Below, piece after piece: positions 18,233 through 27,196 of a stretch of 64,000 nt of DNA. The notes below the pieces were generated by a model, which was not told the origin of the DNA, did not search any database, and saw only the letters and a list, made by a program, of their open reading frames with translations. The translations under genes and the position numbers were made by a program. The stretch is from Secundilactobacillus similis DSM 23365 = JCM 2765 (lineage in GTDB: Bacteria > Bacillota > Bacilli > Lactobacillales > Lactobacillaceae): NCBI RefSeq assembly GCF_001311075.1, contig NZ_BBAD01000001.1, forward strand, positions 1 to 64,000. The letters are read 5' to 3'. The stretch's first letter is position 1, and each line of letters begins with the position of its first letter.

Positions 18233-18340
18233 TTACTTCTTCCGCTTTGCGTCCCGAATAATCTTCATCGCGCGTTTGCGGGTCTTCAAACTGGGACTCT
18301 TCAGTCGGCGGTAAGCACTAGCTAAATCAGTTTTTTCCAT
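18233..18340 (-). CDS. Small basic protein, putative metal homeostasis peptide
   Basis: A 35-residue Lys/Arg-rich peptide starting MEKTDLASAYRRLKSPSLKT and ending in KRKK. GGAGGTTATCTCG provides a strong ribosome site before ATG 18340. It follows the alternative S14 gene by 12 bp, so it is in the same Zur-type operon. I recall lactobacillar peptides of this length and sequence annotated as putative metal homeostasis proteins; no mechanism is known to me. The high basic content would also fit a ribosome- or nucleic-acid-associated peptide. Confidence 0.75.
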   Translation of the reverse strand: MEKTDLASAYRRLKSPSLKTRKRAMKIIRDAKRKK

Positions 18341-18352
18341 CGAGATAACCTC

Positions 18353-18622
18353 CTACCAGCTGGCTTTACGAACCCCAGGAATTTGGCCCAAGTGAGCGTA
18401 CATTCTGAAGTTCAGACGAGACATGCCAAATTGACGCATGTAACCACGAGGGCGACCATCTAAACGGTCACGGTTCCGCAGCCGGTTAGGGTTGGAATCC
18501 TTAGGCAGGCGTGCCAATGCGGCGTAATCACCCTTAGCCTTCAGTTCCTGACGTAGCTCAGCGTACTGAGCGATAAGCTGTTGTTGCCGGTGAAACTTAG
18601 CAATCTTTGATTTTTTTGCCAT
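18353..18622 (-). CDS. rpsN: 30S ribosomal protein S14, zinc-independent form
   Basis: An 89-residue S14: [30 protein letters not shown] at the start and [34 protein letters not shown] at the end. It lacks the CxxC...CxxC zinc ribbon of the short S14, so it is the C-minus paralog that replaces the zinc form when zinc is scarce. GGAGT precedes ATG 18622; the frame is open further upstream but without S14 similarity. It is divergent from the zinc-binding lipoprotein gene, and a Zur-like box lies in the shared promoter. Ribosomal protein genes outside the main operon are typical for this paralog. Confidence 0.93.
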   Translation of the reverse strand: MAKKSKIAKFHRQQQLIAQYAELRQELKAKGDYAALARLPKDSNPNRLRNRDRLDGRPRGYMRQFGMSRLNFRMYAHLGQIPGVRKASW

Positions 18623-18753
18623 AACTACTCCTTTGACGTTAACAAGTGAAATGATTAGAAACAACCACTTAAATGAGCCACTTACAATTTGTCAAGAAAC
18701 TTAATATAGCAGATTAATTAGTATTTGGCGACTAATTTGACTCAAAAATATGT

Positions 18754-18774
18754 AAAACGTAAAAATTACTATTT
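18754..18774 (-). promoter_or_regulatory. Zur-box-like site, S14 side
   Basis: On the minus strand AAATAGTAAT-T-TTTACGTTTT matches 18 of 21 positions (counting the free central one) of the Bacillus Zur box as I remember it. It would control the S14/small-peptide operon. Confidence 0.5.
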
Positions 18775-18823
18775 ACATCGTTGACTGAATTCGTTATTAT
18801 TTAAATCGTTATCATTACGATTT
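18772..18823 (+). promoter_or_regulatory. Promoter and Zur box of the zinc-binding lipoprotein gene
   Basis: TTTACA (18772-18777), 17 bp, TATTAT (18795-18800). A 21-bp near-palindrome at 18803-18823 has half-sites AAATCGTTA and TTACGATTT, one mismatch from the B. subtilis Zur consensus, placed over the expected transcription start. Repression by zinc-loaded Zur is inferred. Confidence 0.75.
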
Positions 18824-18843
18824 GAGAGAAGGAGTTTGTTATT

Positions 18844-19755
18844 TTGAGAAAAGAATGGGTAAAGTTAAGTGGGTTATTGATTGCAGTAATCGTGATTGGA
18901 CTTGGCATGAGCGGCTGTGGCCAGCAAAGCAAGTCAGCAACGAACAAGCAACTTAATGTTGTTACCAGCACTGACTTCTATGGTGAGGCGGCGCGGGCGG
19001 TACTGGGCAATAAAGGAACCGTAACGTCGGTGATCAATAACCCGGCCACGGATCCGCACGATTATGAACCCACACCAGCAGTTGCTAAGAAGGTGCATCA
19101 AGCTGACGTGGTGGTTGCGAATGGCGTGGGATACGATAGCTGGATGACGAAGTTGACGGCTGATGGTGACTCAAGTCGCGTTATTCGCGTTGGTGAGGAT
19201 CTGATGAACAAGCAAAACGGGGATAATCCGCATTTGTGGTACCAACCGGCAACGATGCCGAAGTTAGTGACGGCATTAGCAGCTAAATACGCAAAGAAAC
19301 AGCCGCAAAACAAACGGTATTTTGAAAAAAATGCCAAGGCTTATGTGAAATCACTCCAGCCCATTACCCGGGAAATTGCTAAGATCAAGCAGACTGTGGC
19401 ACATACGGGTAACCGGAACGTCTACGTCAGTGAACCGGTTTTCGACTACGCACTGACTGCGATGGGCTTTAAAGTTGCGAACCACGAGTTTGAAGAAGCC
19501 ATTGAAAATGAAAGTGATCCATCACCAAAATCAATTGCGGCTATGCAGGCAGGGATTAAGTCACACAAAGTTGCGGTTTTTGTTTACAACAAGCAAGTCA
19601 GCAGTAAAACTGTCACCAACTTAGTTAAGCTGGCCAAACAGCACAACGTGCCGGTGTTGCCCGTAACTGAAACCTTACCCAAGGGCAAGACGTATCGAAC
19701 TTGGCTGTTGAGCGAGTACCAAGCCTTAGCTAAGTTACTCGCTGCCGATAATTAA
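18844..19755 (+). CDS. Zinc/manganese ABC transporter substrate-binding lipoprotein (ZnuA/AdcA-like)
   Basis: A 303-residue cluster 9 solute-binding protein. The signal peptide ends in a lipobox (GLGMSGCG). Predicted metal ligands are His in DPHDYEP, His in NPHLWYQP, His/Glu in NHEFEEA and an acidic residue in the C-lobe. TTG 18844 is the start, with AGAAGGAG upstream. No ATPase or permease gene follows, so this is an orphan binding protein that must use a transporter encoded elsewhere. The Zur box points to zinc. The C-terminus ends without a His-rich loop. Confidence 0.88.
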   Translation: MRKEWVKLSGLLIAVIVIGLGMSGCGQQSKSATNKQLNVVTSTDFYGEAARAVLGNKGTVTSVINNPATDPHDYEPTPAVAKKVHQADVVVANGVGYDSWMTKLTADGDSSRVIRVGEDLMNKQNGDNPHLWYQPATMPKLVTALAAKYAKKQPQNKRYFEKNAKAYVKSLQPITREIAKIKQTVAHTGNRNVYVSEPVFDYALTAMGFKVANHEFEEAIENESDPSPKSIAAMQAGIKSHKVAVFVYNKQVSSKTVTNLVKLAKQHNVPVLPVTETLPKGKTYRTWLLSEYQALAKLLAADN

Positions 19756-19823
19756 CGTGGTCAACACTCCTAGTGACCGGTTATAATAAAGCCAGAAGTC
19801 ACACTAAATTGGGGGATAAGCAG

Positions 19824-20534
19824 ATGGACTACACAATTACCGAAGGGGCAACGTTTCCATTGGTCAACTTGACGTTAGCGCAAAACGAGACAGTTCAAAT
19901 CGAATCGGGTTCAATGGTGTATCACGATGGCCGGGTCAGTCTTGAAGGGTCCATGAATAGCAACGGTAAGAAGGGGTTTGGCGGTTTGATGAGTGCCATC
20001 GGCCGTTCCGTGACCAGCGGTGAAAGCTTCTTTATTACCCGGGCAATTGGTCAGGCAAACGGTGTGCAGTTAGCGATTGCGCCGAAAACGCCGGGTGCGA
20101 TTAAGGCGATTCAACTGGATAGCGCCCATCAATGGCGCCTGAACACTGGTGCATTTTTAGCTGGTAGCGATGGCACCACGTATTCGATGACCCGTCAAAA
20201 AATCGGTGGCGCCATCTTCGGCGGGACGGGTGGACTGTTTGTGATGGAAACCGCGGGTGCGGGCGAAATGCTAATCAACGCTTACGGTGACATTCAACTG
20301 TTACACGTGACGCCTGGCGCACCGCTAGTTGTGGATAACGACCACGTGATTGCTTGGTCGAGTACGTTGGATTACGAGATTAAACCGGCGTCCGGATTAG
20401 TTGGCTTTACGACTGGTGAAGGACTTGTGAATGCCTTTACCGGGACGGGCGATGTTTATATTCAAACCCGGAACTTGCGTGGCTTGGCGGAGTTGTTGAA
20501 GCCGATGATGCCGAGTGGTGGGAGTAGTAACTAG
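19824..20534 (+). CDS. TIGR00266/AIM24 family protein
   Basis: A 236-residue protein of the AIM24/TIGR00266 family: Gly-rich beta-helical sequence with the family hallmarks IESGSMVYHDG, GGLMSAIGRSVTSGESFFI, GGTGGLFVMETAG and WSSTLDYEI. It has no signal peptide or membrane segment. Family members are widespread in Firmicutes and of unknown biochemical function. ATG 19824 is chosen because GGGGGATAAG precedes it; the frame is open 17 codons further upstream without similarity. It appears monocistronic. Confidence 0.88.
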   Translation: MDYTITEGATFPLVNLTLAQNETVQIESGSMVYHDGRVSLEGSMNSNGKKGFGGLMSAIGRSVTSGESFFITRAIGQANGVQLAIAPKTPGAIKAIQLDSAHQWRLNTGAFLAGSDGTTYSMTRQKIGGAIFGGTGGLFVMETAGAGEMLINAYGDIQLLHVTPGAPLVVDNDHVIAWSSTLDYEIKPASGLVGFTTGEGLVNAFTGTGDVYIQTRNLRGLAELLKPMMPSGGSSN

Positions 20535-20660
20535 GGTTAAATAAGAATTAGGAAGCGGCACTAACATCGCGGTTGGCTATCAAACGTGGTGTTGGGGTCG
20601 TTTTTAGGTTGAGGGCCTTTTTTGATTGGTTGTGGAGCTTGGCGGTTCGTTGCTGTTACA

Positions 20661-20745
20661 TAGTTGAAACGTGCTAAAAATCGCAGGCCCTGGCCATATA
20701 AGCAGGATAACAGCATGAATCCCAAAGAGCGGGTGCTGTTACAGT
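20661..20745 (-). repeat. Truncated hypervariable hairpin element K
   Basis: On the minus strand this carries the inner variable arms (around GATAACAGCA/TGCTGTTA) and then only the 3' half: CTTATAT, GGGCC, the TGCGATTTTTAGCA stem-1 arm and CGTTTCAAC. The 5' half is missing. It abuts element J, with which it shares stem 1 but not the variable arms. Confidence 0.75.
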
Positions 20746-20760
20746 TTAATCCTTTTACAT

Positions 20761-20890
20761 AGCCGAAACGTGCTAAAAATCGCAGGCCCCGGCCATATAA
20801 GTAGAATAACACCATGACCCCCAAGGGGCGGGGGCCATGGTGTTATTCTACTTATATTCTGGGGCCTAACCGCGATTTTTAGCACGCTTG
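20761..20890 (-). repeat. Hypervariable hairpin element J
   Basis: Minus-strand order: GTGCTAAAAATCG (stem 1), CGGTTA, GGCCCC (stem 2), AGAATATAAG, arm TAGAATAACACCATG, GC-rich loop, complementary arm, CTTATAT, GGGGCC, TG, stem-1 complement, CGTTTCGGC. It fits the family layout exactly. Confidence 0.85.
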
Positions 20891-20936
20891 CATTTTACCC
20901 CCTAACCCCTTAAACTTACTTAACATAGACAGAAAA

Positions 20937-21027
20937 AACACTAGGGGTGCCACTTGTGGCTGAGATGGGCGTTGCCCGATCCCTCGGAACCTGTTAAGTT
21001 AGTGCTTGCGAAGGAAAGTGTTGAAAT
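20937..21027 (+). promoter_or_regulatory. TPP (thi-box) riboswitch
   Basis: The conserved thi-element cores are present in order: ACTAGGGGTGCC, GGCTGAGATG, CCCTCGGAACCTG, then GTTAGTGCTTGCGAAGGAAAGTG. Binding of thiamine pyrophosphate would close the terminator downstream and shut off cytX-thiW. Confidence 0.93.
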
Positions 21028-21042
21028 CATCGGGATCATTAA

Positions 21043-21090
21043 ATGATGGCCTTTCGTGCACAATGTTCATTGTCGCGATGGGCTTTTTTT
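21043..21090 (+). terminator. Expression-platform terminator of the TPP riboswitch
   Basis: GCCTTTCG..CACAATG pairs with CATTGTCGCGATGGGC and is followed by TTTTTTT, just before the cytX ribosome site. Confidence 0.75.
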
Positions 21091-21117
21091 GTCGAAAAAG
21101 AGTGGAGGTTGTTTAGA

Positions 21118-22301
21118 TTGGGAAACACGAAGTTAAGCGGACTGTTCCTACTGTGGATCGGTGCAGCAATTTCGATTGCTGAAATCGTGACGGGGACGTT
21201 GATTGCACCGCTGGGGTGGCAAGTTGGGTTAATGGCAATTATTCTCGGCCACGTGATTGGCTGCTTTGTTTTCTTGCTGCCAGCGGGGTATTTATCAGCT
21301 CAACAGAACCGAACGGCAATCAAGGCAACGAAAACGGTGTTCGGTGAATCCGGCGTGACGCTGTTTTCACTGCTAAATGCCGTGCAGTTGCTCGGCTGGA
21401 CCGCAGTCATGATCGTTAACGCGCAATTAGCGATGAACGGCATTGCCAAATCACTGTTTCACTACCAATCCGTGGTGGTGATGTCGGTGATTGTTGCGGT
21501 GATGATCATCATCTGGTTGCTGATGAACCACAATTGGCTGTTTAAGATCAACAACGTCATCGTGGTGTTGCTAGCGATTGGATGGTACTGATTCTCTTTA
21601 CGATTATCGGCGAAGGCCGGTTGAAAGTCGGCGCCAACTTAGCGCCCATTAGCTTTGGGAGCGCCGTTGAGTTGAATGTCACCATGGCCTTGTCGTGGTT
21701 GCCATTGATCGGTGACTACACGCAACACACCGACCGGCCATTTAAGACCAGTTTGGCCAGTGTGAGCGGGTACTTTGTTGGGAGTATCGCGATGTTTGCG
21801 CTGGGACTATTCACGGTGATTTTGACGGGGCAATCCGATTTCACAACGGTCTTATCGCACTCCAGCATGGGGCTAGTGGCACTGCTGATCATTGTGTTTT
21901 CAACGGTCACAACGACCTTCATGGACGCCTACTCAGCTGCGACGAACGTGGCGAACTTAGTTAAGACGAAGCGGGTCAACGTGATTGCCATCGTCATCAC
22001 GGTGCTGGGCTTACTGATTGCGCTGTTCGTTTCGATGGCGTACTACCAGAACTTCCTGTACGCGATTGGCGCGGTCTTCACACCGTTATTTGCGATTCTA
22101 TTCGTCAGTGTGTTTTGGATGCATCAACGGTTATCGATCACGCTCAACTTTGTGTGGTGGGTGATTGGCGTTGTGGGCTATTCTTGGTTACAGCGGTTGG
22201 ACTTTTTCTTGGGCACAACGTTCTTCTTGCTGCTCGTGCTCAGTATCGGGGTGTATTTGACGAGCCTAGTTGCGCCGAAATACCCACTAATTGAAGATTA
22301 A
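21118..22301 (+). CDS. cytX: Hydroxymethylpyrimidine transporter CytX, frame broken
   Basis: An NCS1-family (cytosine/purine permease-like) transporter of about 394 residues with 12 predicted helices. The TPP riboswitch in front and thiW behind identify the thiamine-linked CytX subfamily, which takes up the HMP moiety. TTG 21118 with GGAGG upstream is the best start. The first frame ends at 21591 (...LLAIGWY); restoring one A near 21582 gives LLAIGMVLILFTIIGEG and continues to 22301. Key cation-coupling motifs were not checked. Confidence 0.88.
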
Positions 22302-22329
22302 CTAACGTTGGTGTAAGGGAGCGAAGACG

Positions 22330-22827
22330 ATGACAAAACGGGTTTATTACATGACCATGACGTCGATTCTGGTGGCATTGGGCGTCATTGGGGGCAGCTT
22401 TTTCGAGTTTACGGTGGGCGTGGCTAAAGTGGCGCCGATGCAACATTTGATCAACTTGATCTCTGGGGCACTGTTGGGTCCTTGGTGGGCGTTAGCGCAG
22501 GCGTTTTTGACGTCGTTGATTCGTAACATCATGGGAACGGGGACGATTTTGGCCTTCCCGGGAAGCATGTTTGGTGCGTTTTTGAGTGGCTTGATGTTTC
22601 GTTACACCAAAAAATTAATTGGCGCCGTGTTCGGTGAACTGATTGGCACGGGCATCATCGGCGCCATTGCGGCGTATCCAATCGCCAGCTGGTTGTTAGG
22701 GACCAAGGGCGCGCTGTGGCTATTTGTGCCAAGTTTCTTCTTGAGTGCGTTGGTTGGCGTTGTGATTGGGTATGCGTTGTTGAAGAGTATTTGGAAGACT
22801 GTGATTGTGCCGCAGATGAAGAAGTAG
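22330..22827 (+). CDS. thiW: Energy-coupling factor S component ThiW
   Basis: A 165-residue membrane protein with five to six helices, the S subunit of an ECF transporter. SGALLGPWWALAQAFLTSLIRN and GTILAFPGSMFGAFLSGL are ThiW hallmarks. ThiW subunits bind the thiazole precursor of thiamine and use a shared EcfAA'T module encoded elsewhere. AAGGGAGCG precedes ATG 22330; the gene follows cytX by 28 bp in the TPP-controlled transcript. Its TAG stop is followed directly by element D. Confidence 0.9.
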   Translation: MTKRVYYMTMTSILVALGVIGGSFFEFTVGVAKVAPMQHLINLISGALLGPWWALAQAFLTSLIRNIMGTGTILAFPGSMFGAFLSGLMFRYTKKLIGAVFGELIGTGIIGAIAAYPIASWLLGTKGALWLFVPSFFLSALVGVVIGYALLKSIWKTVIVPQMKK

Positions 22828-23083
22828 AGAGAGTGGAGAAGGGCGGTTAGAAGGTGGGTGTATAAGGGGAGAAAGGCGAAAAGCCCTGGGCTTGGGGCTT
22901 TTGCCTTTCTTCCCTTATATGCAACCTTCTGCCCTTCGGAACTCGTTTCGGCACGGTGGCCTCAAAGCGGTAACGTCTGCAAATCAGCCGAAGCTTCCCG
23001 AGGTTAAGGAAGGTTTGTCTGTTTCCGCCTTACACGCAGCTCTCTGCCCTTTAGAACTCGTTTCGACACGGTGGCCTAAAAGC
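22828..23083 (+). repeat. Hypervariable hairpin element D with partial second copy
   Basis: Core 22828-22961: GAAGGGC/GCCCTTC, GCGGTTA, AGAAGGT/ACCTTCT, then arms GTATAAGGGGAGAAAGGC and GCCTTTCTTCCCTTATAT with a TGGGCTT loop, ending GTTTCGGCACGGTGGCC. A second 3' half at 23022-23083 repeats CCTTACACGCAGCTCTCTG, GCCCTT and GTTTCGACACGGTGGCC without a 5' partner. Confidence 0.8.
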
Positions 23084-23222
23084 GCCGTCACGCCACCCAA
23101 CTCGGCTCCCACAAATATCTCATTCAAGTTACCTTTAAATTAAGTTTCCATCAAATCCACCATTTACCAGCCGATACCATGCTAAACTAGACATACTCTG
23201 TGAAAAAAGGACGGTCAAAAGC

Positions 23223-23672
23223 ATGGGACAAACACGTGCGTTAAGATTCGGGCTGGTTGGTATCGTTGGCAGTTTAATCGGTTTGAGCACTTGGCTCGGC
23301 ATCCGGTTATACGCCGTAATCCATTACGCGCCCGTTATTTTGACGATTACTGGCGTTGCGGTTGTGGTGGCGTTGGGCTTACTACTATACGTGGCTTATT
23401 GGTTAAACCGAATTTTAAACTATATTGATATGAACGTTGCGTTCTCGGAAGCGTCACTTGAGGCGTTACAGAAGATTAAAACCGCGGTATTGCGGATGAG
23501 CGTGGTGTTGAGCACCACACTGATTGCGTTTTATCAGGCGTCAGCGTTAAGCGGTTCATTTGGCATTTTGATCGTTGGTATGGGCTTTGTTGTCGTGCCG
23601 TTTGCGGTCTACGTTTTCTGTTCCGTATTGGAAAAATTGTTGGAACGGGCCATTGAAACCACAGGCTTGTAA
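23223..23672 (+). CDS. DUF2975-type membrane protein
   Basis: A 149-residue protein with four predicted transmembrane helices, in the style of DUF2975 family proteins, which are often paired with a small Xre regulator; none is adjacent here. AAAAAGGACGG lies before ATG 23223. Function unknown. A long perfect terminator follows. Confidence 0.65.
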   Translation: MGQTRALRFGLVGIVGSLIGLSTWLGIRLYAVIHYAPVILTITGVAVVVALGLLLYVAYWLNRILNYIDMNVAFSEASLEALQKIKTAVLRMSVVLSTTLIAFYQASALSGSFGILIVGMGFVVVPFAVYVFCSVLEKLLERAIETTGL

Positions 23673-23680
23673 GCATCAAT

Positions 23681-23730
23681 AAAAACGTTCTGGATCATCT
23701 CAAATTGAGATGATCCAGAACGCTTTTTTT
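23681..23730. terminator. Bidirectional terminator before apbE-like gene end
   Basis: AACGTTCTGGATCATCTCAA is matched by its complement TTGAGATGATCCAGAACG; A and T runs flank it. Confidence 0.88.
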
Positions 23731-23734
23731 GATG

Positions 23735-24679
23735 CTAAATCAAATGGTAAGTGTCATCAGTCAACTGGAACCGATCCGTTAAGCCAGAGGTGATGGCAAC
23801 CTTAAAGTCGCGCGTCACGAAAATGGCTTCCAAACCGGGTTGCTTTTCAATCAACGGAATGCCGTTTTCAATGTCTTGATAGAAGCCCTCAGTCGTCCAA
23901 ATATCGCCGTCGATTGAGTCATCGCTGACGATAGTGACGCTGGCGAGGTCGTTTTTGATGGGATAGCCGGTCTTCGAATCAAACATGTGGTGGTAGTTAT
24001 GACCGTTGATGACCAAGAACCGCTCGTAGATACCGGAAGTCACAATGGATTTGGCCGTTGTGGTCAGGACACCCAAGGCAACGTTGCGTTTTTGAACCGG
24101 GTTTTGAACTCCAATTCGCCAGAGACCGTTGGGATGTACGCTGTTGCCAACCAGCAAAATGTTACCGCCGAGGTCGATGATGCCAGTTTGAACGCCGCGG
24201 CTCTCCCACAACGTCCGAATCGCGTCGGCAATGTAGCCCTTCGCAATGGCGCCAAGGTTGATTTCCATTCCCGGTTTGGTGAGAAATACCGAACGTTGGG
24301 CGTCATCGAGCTTGATGTCATCGGGGTTAATCAGGTTCAGTCGTTCTTGAATATCAGCGTCAGCTGGTAAGTTTGCGCCGTCAAAGCCAATTTTCCAAAG
24401 CTTGACTAATGGTCCGATAGCGGTGTTAAAGCCTAACCGCCACTGACTGACTTCAACCGCCCGTTTGATGAGTTGGTAGACGATGTCAGAAACCGTCACC
24501 GCGTGCTGACCAGCAGCGTGATTGACCGACATCACTTCTGATTCGGTACGGTTCACGGTTAAAAGATCTTCATAGTGCTTGATGAGGTCGTTTCCTGCGT
24601 CAAGATCCGCCTCAGTCGCTGGTTCGTTGACGGAGAGGTTAATGGCGGTGCCGAGCCCGTAGTACGTTTTATGGAGCAT
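23735..24679 (-). CDS. apbE: FAD:protein FMN transferase (ApbE family)
   Basis: A 314-residue flavin transferase that links FMN to Ser/Thr of target flavoproteins using FAD. Family features: GLGTAINLSVNEP near the start, FNTAIGPLVKLWKIG, INLGAIAKGYIADAI, DLGGNILLVG, the HMFDSKTGYPIKND catalytic/metal motif, and VTIVSDDSIDGDIWTT. There is no signal peptide or lipobox, so it acts in the cytoplasm, as do Lactobacillaceae ApbE proteins that flavinylate cytoplasmic fumarate-reductase-type enzymes. A candidate client is encoded at 44213-45587. ATG 24679 is used. Confidence 0.92.
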   Translation of the reverse strand: MLHKTYYGLGTAINLSVNEPATEADLDAGNDLIKHYEDLLTVNRTESEVMSVNHAAGQHAVTVSDIVYQLIKRAVEVSQWRLGFNTAIGPLVKLWKIGFDGANLPADADIQERLNLINPDDIKLDDAQRSVFLTKPGMEINLGAIAKGYIADAIRTLWESRGVQTGIIDLGGNILLVGNSVHPNGLWRIGVQNPVQKRNVALGVLTTTAKSIVTSGIYERFLVINGHNYHHMFDSKTGYPIKNDLASVTIVSDDSIDGDIWTTEGFYQDIENGIPLIEKQPGLEAIFVTRDFKVAITSGLTDRFQLTDDTYHLI

Positions 24680-24791
24680 AAGTCAAAGTCACGCCTTTCG
24701 TGGTTAAATGCAGAGTATATCTCGATGTTAGGCGCAAATCGGTGAGCGTCAAGCGGGATATTTGTGGGCGTTGATTGATAACCGAACACGG

Positions 24792-27041
24792 TTAGTTAAG
24801 TGTTTGCCGAACATGTTCGGTTGCGGTAACCATTCGTTGTAAGCTCCGGGTCACTGCTACTTCCGGCAGGGTTTTAAGCCCACAATCGGGATTGATCCAG
24901 ATGCCGTTATCTGGGAGCGTATCGTGAATTTGACGAATTTTGGTTTCGATCGCGGTCTCAGTCGGTAATTTGAACCGGGCAGTGTCGAACACGCCAAGGC
25001 CAACGGGTGTTTCGAAGTGTTGGGCCTTAAGCGCTGGTAAGAGGTTTGGATCGGTAAATGCCAGTGAAAGGACGTCCGCATCCAACTGGTCAAGTTCGGG
25101 CAAAATATCGGTGTAGTGACCTTCGCAGATGTGAATCTGAACCTGAGTAGTGGGTTTAAGCGTGGCGGTCGCTAACCGAATCACCGGAATCGCCCAATCG
25201 AGGTAGTTGGCTTGCCAATTGGCGTGACGGAGTGGCAACCGGGTGCGAAAGGCGGGTTCGTCCAACTGAATAATGCGATGCCGTGCTGTTCGAGGGCGGT
25301 CGCCTCATCTTGTAACGCTAGTGCGATTTGGGTGGCGCTGGTTTTTAAATCGAGATCTTCACGGGGGTAGGCCCAACTAGCGAGGGTCATGGGGCCAGTT
25401 AAAACACCCTTGACTGGTTTTTCCGTCAGGGTCTGCGCGAAGGCCGTTTCTGCCACGGTAATCGGGTGCTGCCACGCAATGTCACCCCAGATGATTGGTG
25501 GTTGAGCACAGTAGGTCCCGAACGATTGAATCCAAGCGTGTTCGGTAAACAAAAAGCCGCTCAGTTGGTGGTCGAAGTGGGTGATCATGTCCGTTCGGGT
25601 GTATTCGCCGGTCACGAATACGTCTAGGCCGAGCTGTTTTTGAAGGGCGATGCCGTCACGGATGCGCTGCTTCGTGTAGGCGTTGAAGTCTGATTCAGAT
25701 AAGCTTCCCTGAGCGTAGTCCGCAATGGTTTGCCGGTCTTGTTGATTGGTTGGAAATGAGCCAATCGTTTGGGTGGGTAATGCCGGGAAGTTGAACCGTT
25801 GTTGCTGTTGTGGTGCCCGTTGCTGGCGTGATTGTTGTCGCCGCATCTTTGCTGGCGCTAAATTAGTGATCCGTTTCTTAACGCTGAATCGGGCTGAATA
25901 CGTGGTTGATCGAATAACGCTTGGTTCGCTGCGAGTTTACTGGTATCTGGCGTTTTAAGCAGGGTGTCCAAGTCAACTAATTCTTCCAACTTTTCTTCAG
26001 CAAAGGCGAGGTACTGGCGAGTATTTGCCGGTAACTGGGTTTCGGTCGCTACCGTTACTGGGACGTGCAGTAACGAACACGAGGTGGTTAACGTGAGCCG
26101 TTCGGCCGGCAGTGTCTGAAGGCGCGCTAATCGGTCAGCATAGTTGGTACGCCAGATGTTTTGACCGTTAATGATACCAGCGAAGAGATGCTTGTCATCA
26201 GGTAGGGGCTGTTGTTGAAGTAGCGCCAGTTGTGAGAATCTGGCAGTAAGTCTAATCCCAGACCATCAATGGGTAATGTGATGAGGTGCGAATAGGCTTC
26301 CCGAACGTCGCCGAACGCGGTTTGAATGAGTACCCGTAACGTTTCCTTTTGAGAAAGGAGTGGTTGGTAAAGTTGGTCGAACAAGGCGAGGTCCTCCTGC
26401 GTTGGCGCCAGCACCAACGCAGGTTCGTCCAACTGAATCCAGTCCGCATCCAGCACCATTAAGCGGCGAAAGAGGTCGGCGTAGGCGTTCACGAGGTCGG
26501 TGACGTAATCGGCGGGGGCCCGTTTACCAGTGAAGGTACTGCATTTAAGTAACGTATACGGGCCAATTAAAACGGGGCGAGCATCGTAGCCGAGGGCCTG
26601 CGCATCGCGAAAGGCGTGGGTGAAGCGGGTGCCAACGAGGTGCGGAAAGGTGTAGTCGTCAAATTCCGGAACGTAGTGGTTGTAGTTAGTGTTGAACCAG
26701 CGATGCATCCGTAACGGAGCAGCCTGTTGCTGACCGTCATCGATTCCCGCAGCTAACGCAAATGACAATTCTAGTGGTGGTAAATGCAGTTGCCGAAATC
26801 GCTCAGGTATGAGGTTAAACAACACGGCCGTATCCAAAAAACGGTCCAGTAATGCGAAATCGTTAACCGGAATCTGATCAATGCCGGCTTCATGAAGCGT
26901 TGCCCAGTTTTGGTGTTGCAGGTCAGTTGACTGTTGAATCAGTTCTGTGATGCTGATTTGGTGCGATAAGTAGTGATCAACCATGGTTTTGAGTTCCAAC
27001 TGGCGGCCAATTCGGGGGTATCCGGTAATCGTTGTGGTCAT
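24792..27041 (-). CDS. metE: Cobalamin-independent methionine synthase MetE, frame broken three times
   Basis: 5-Methyltetrahydropteroyltriglutamate-homocysteine methyltransferase, about 750 residues. The N-terminal barrel starts TTTITGYPRIGRQLELK; the catalytic barrel has TIGSFPTNQQDRQ, the GPMTLASWAYPR stretch, QLDEPAFR, zinc ligands in HICEGHYTDI and NPDCGLKT. The frame is interrupted near 26215 (one C missing), 25875 (one A missing) and 25276 (one G missing); each repair rejoins expected family sequence, and no other damage is seen. It is a single gene; no SAM riboswitch or Met T-box is obvious in the 155-bp upstream gap. Confidence 0.9.
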
Positions 27042-27130
27042 AATATGTAGTGGCTCCTTTTCAATTAGATTAACGTTAGTTTAGCGCATTTAACGGTGAT
27101 AAAACAGGGTGAGTTAGGTAATTGAGAACA

Positions 27131-27170
27131 ACAAAAAACGGCAACTCAGCCTCACGCTAAATTGTCGTTC
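27131..27170 (-). terminator. Terminator after eutC
   Basis: On the minus strand ACGACAA pairs with TTGCCGT across a 17-nt loop and is followed by TTTTTTG. Confidence 0.55.
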
Positions 27171-27196
27171 GAATAGTTGTTCAGTTCAGATTCCAA

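Noticed and set aside
20561-20824. 87-codon minus-strand ORF with internally repeated YLYGRGLRFLARF and CLYGQGLRFLARF
   Set aside because: It lies entirely over hairpin elements J and K; the protein repeat is just the DNA repeat translated.
24792-27041. metE as a true pseudogene
   Set aside because: Three single-base losses in homopolymers each restore the frame and all catalytic motifs remain; sequencing error is more likely.
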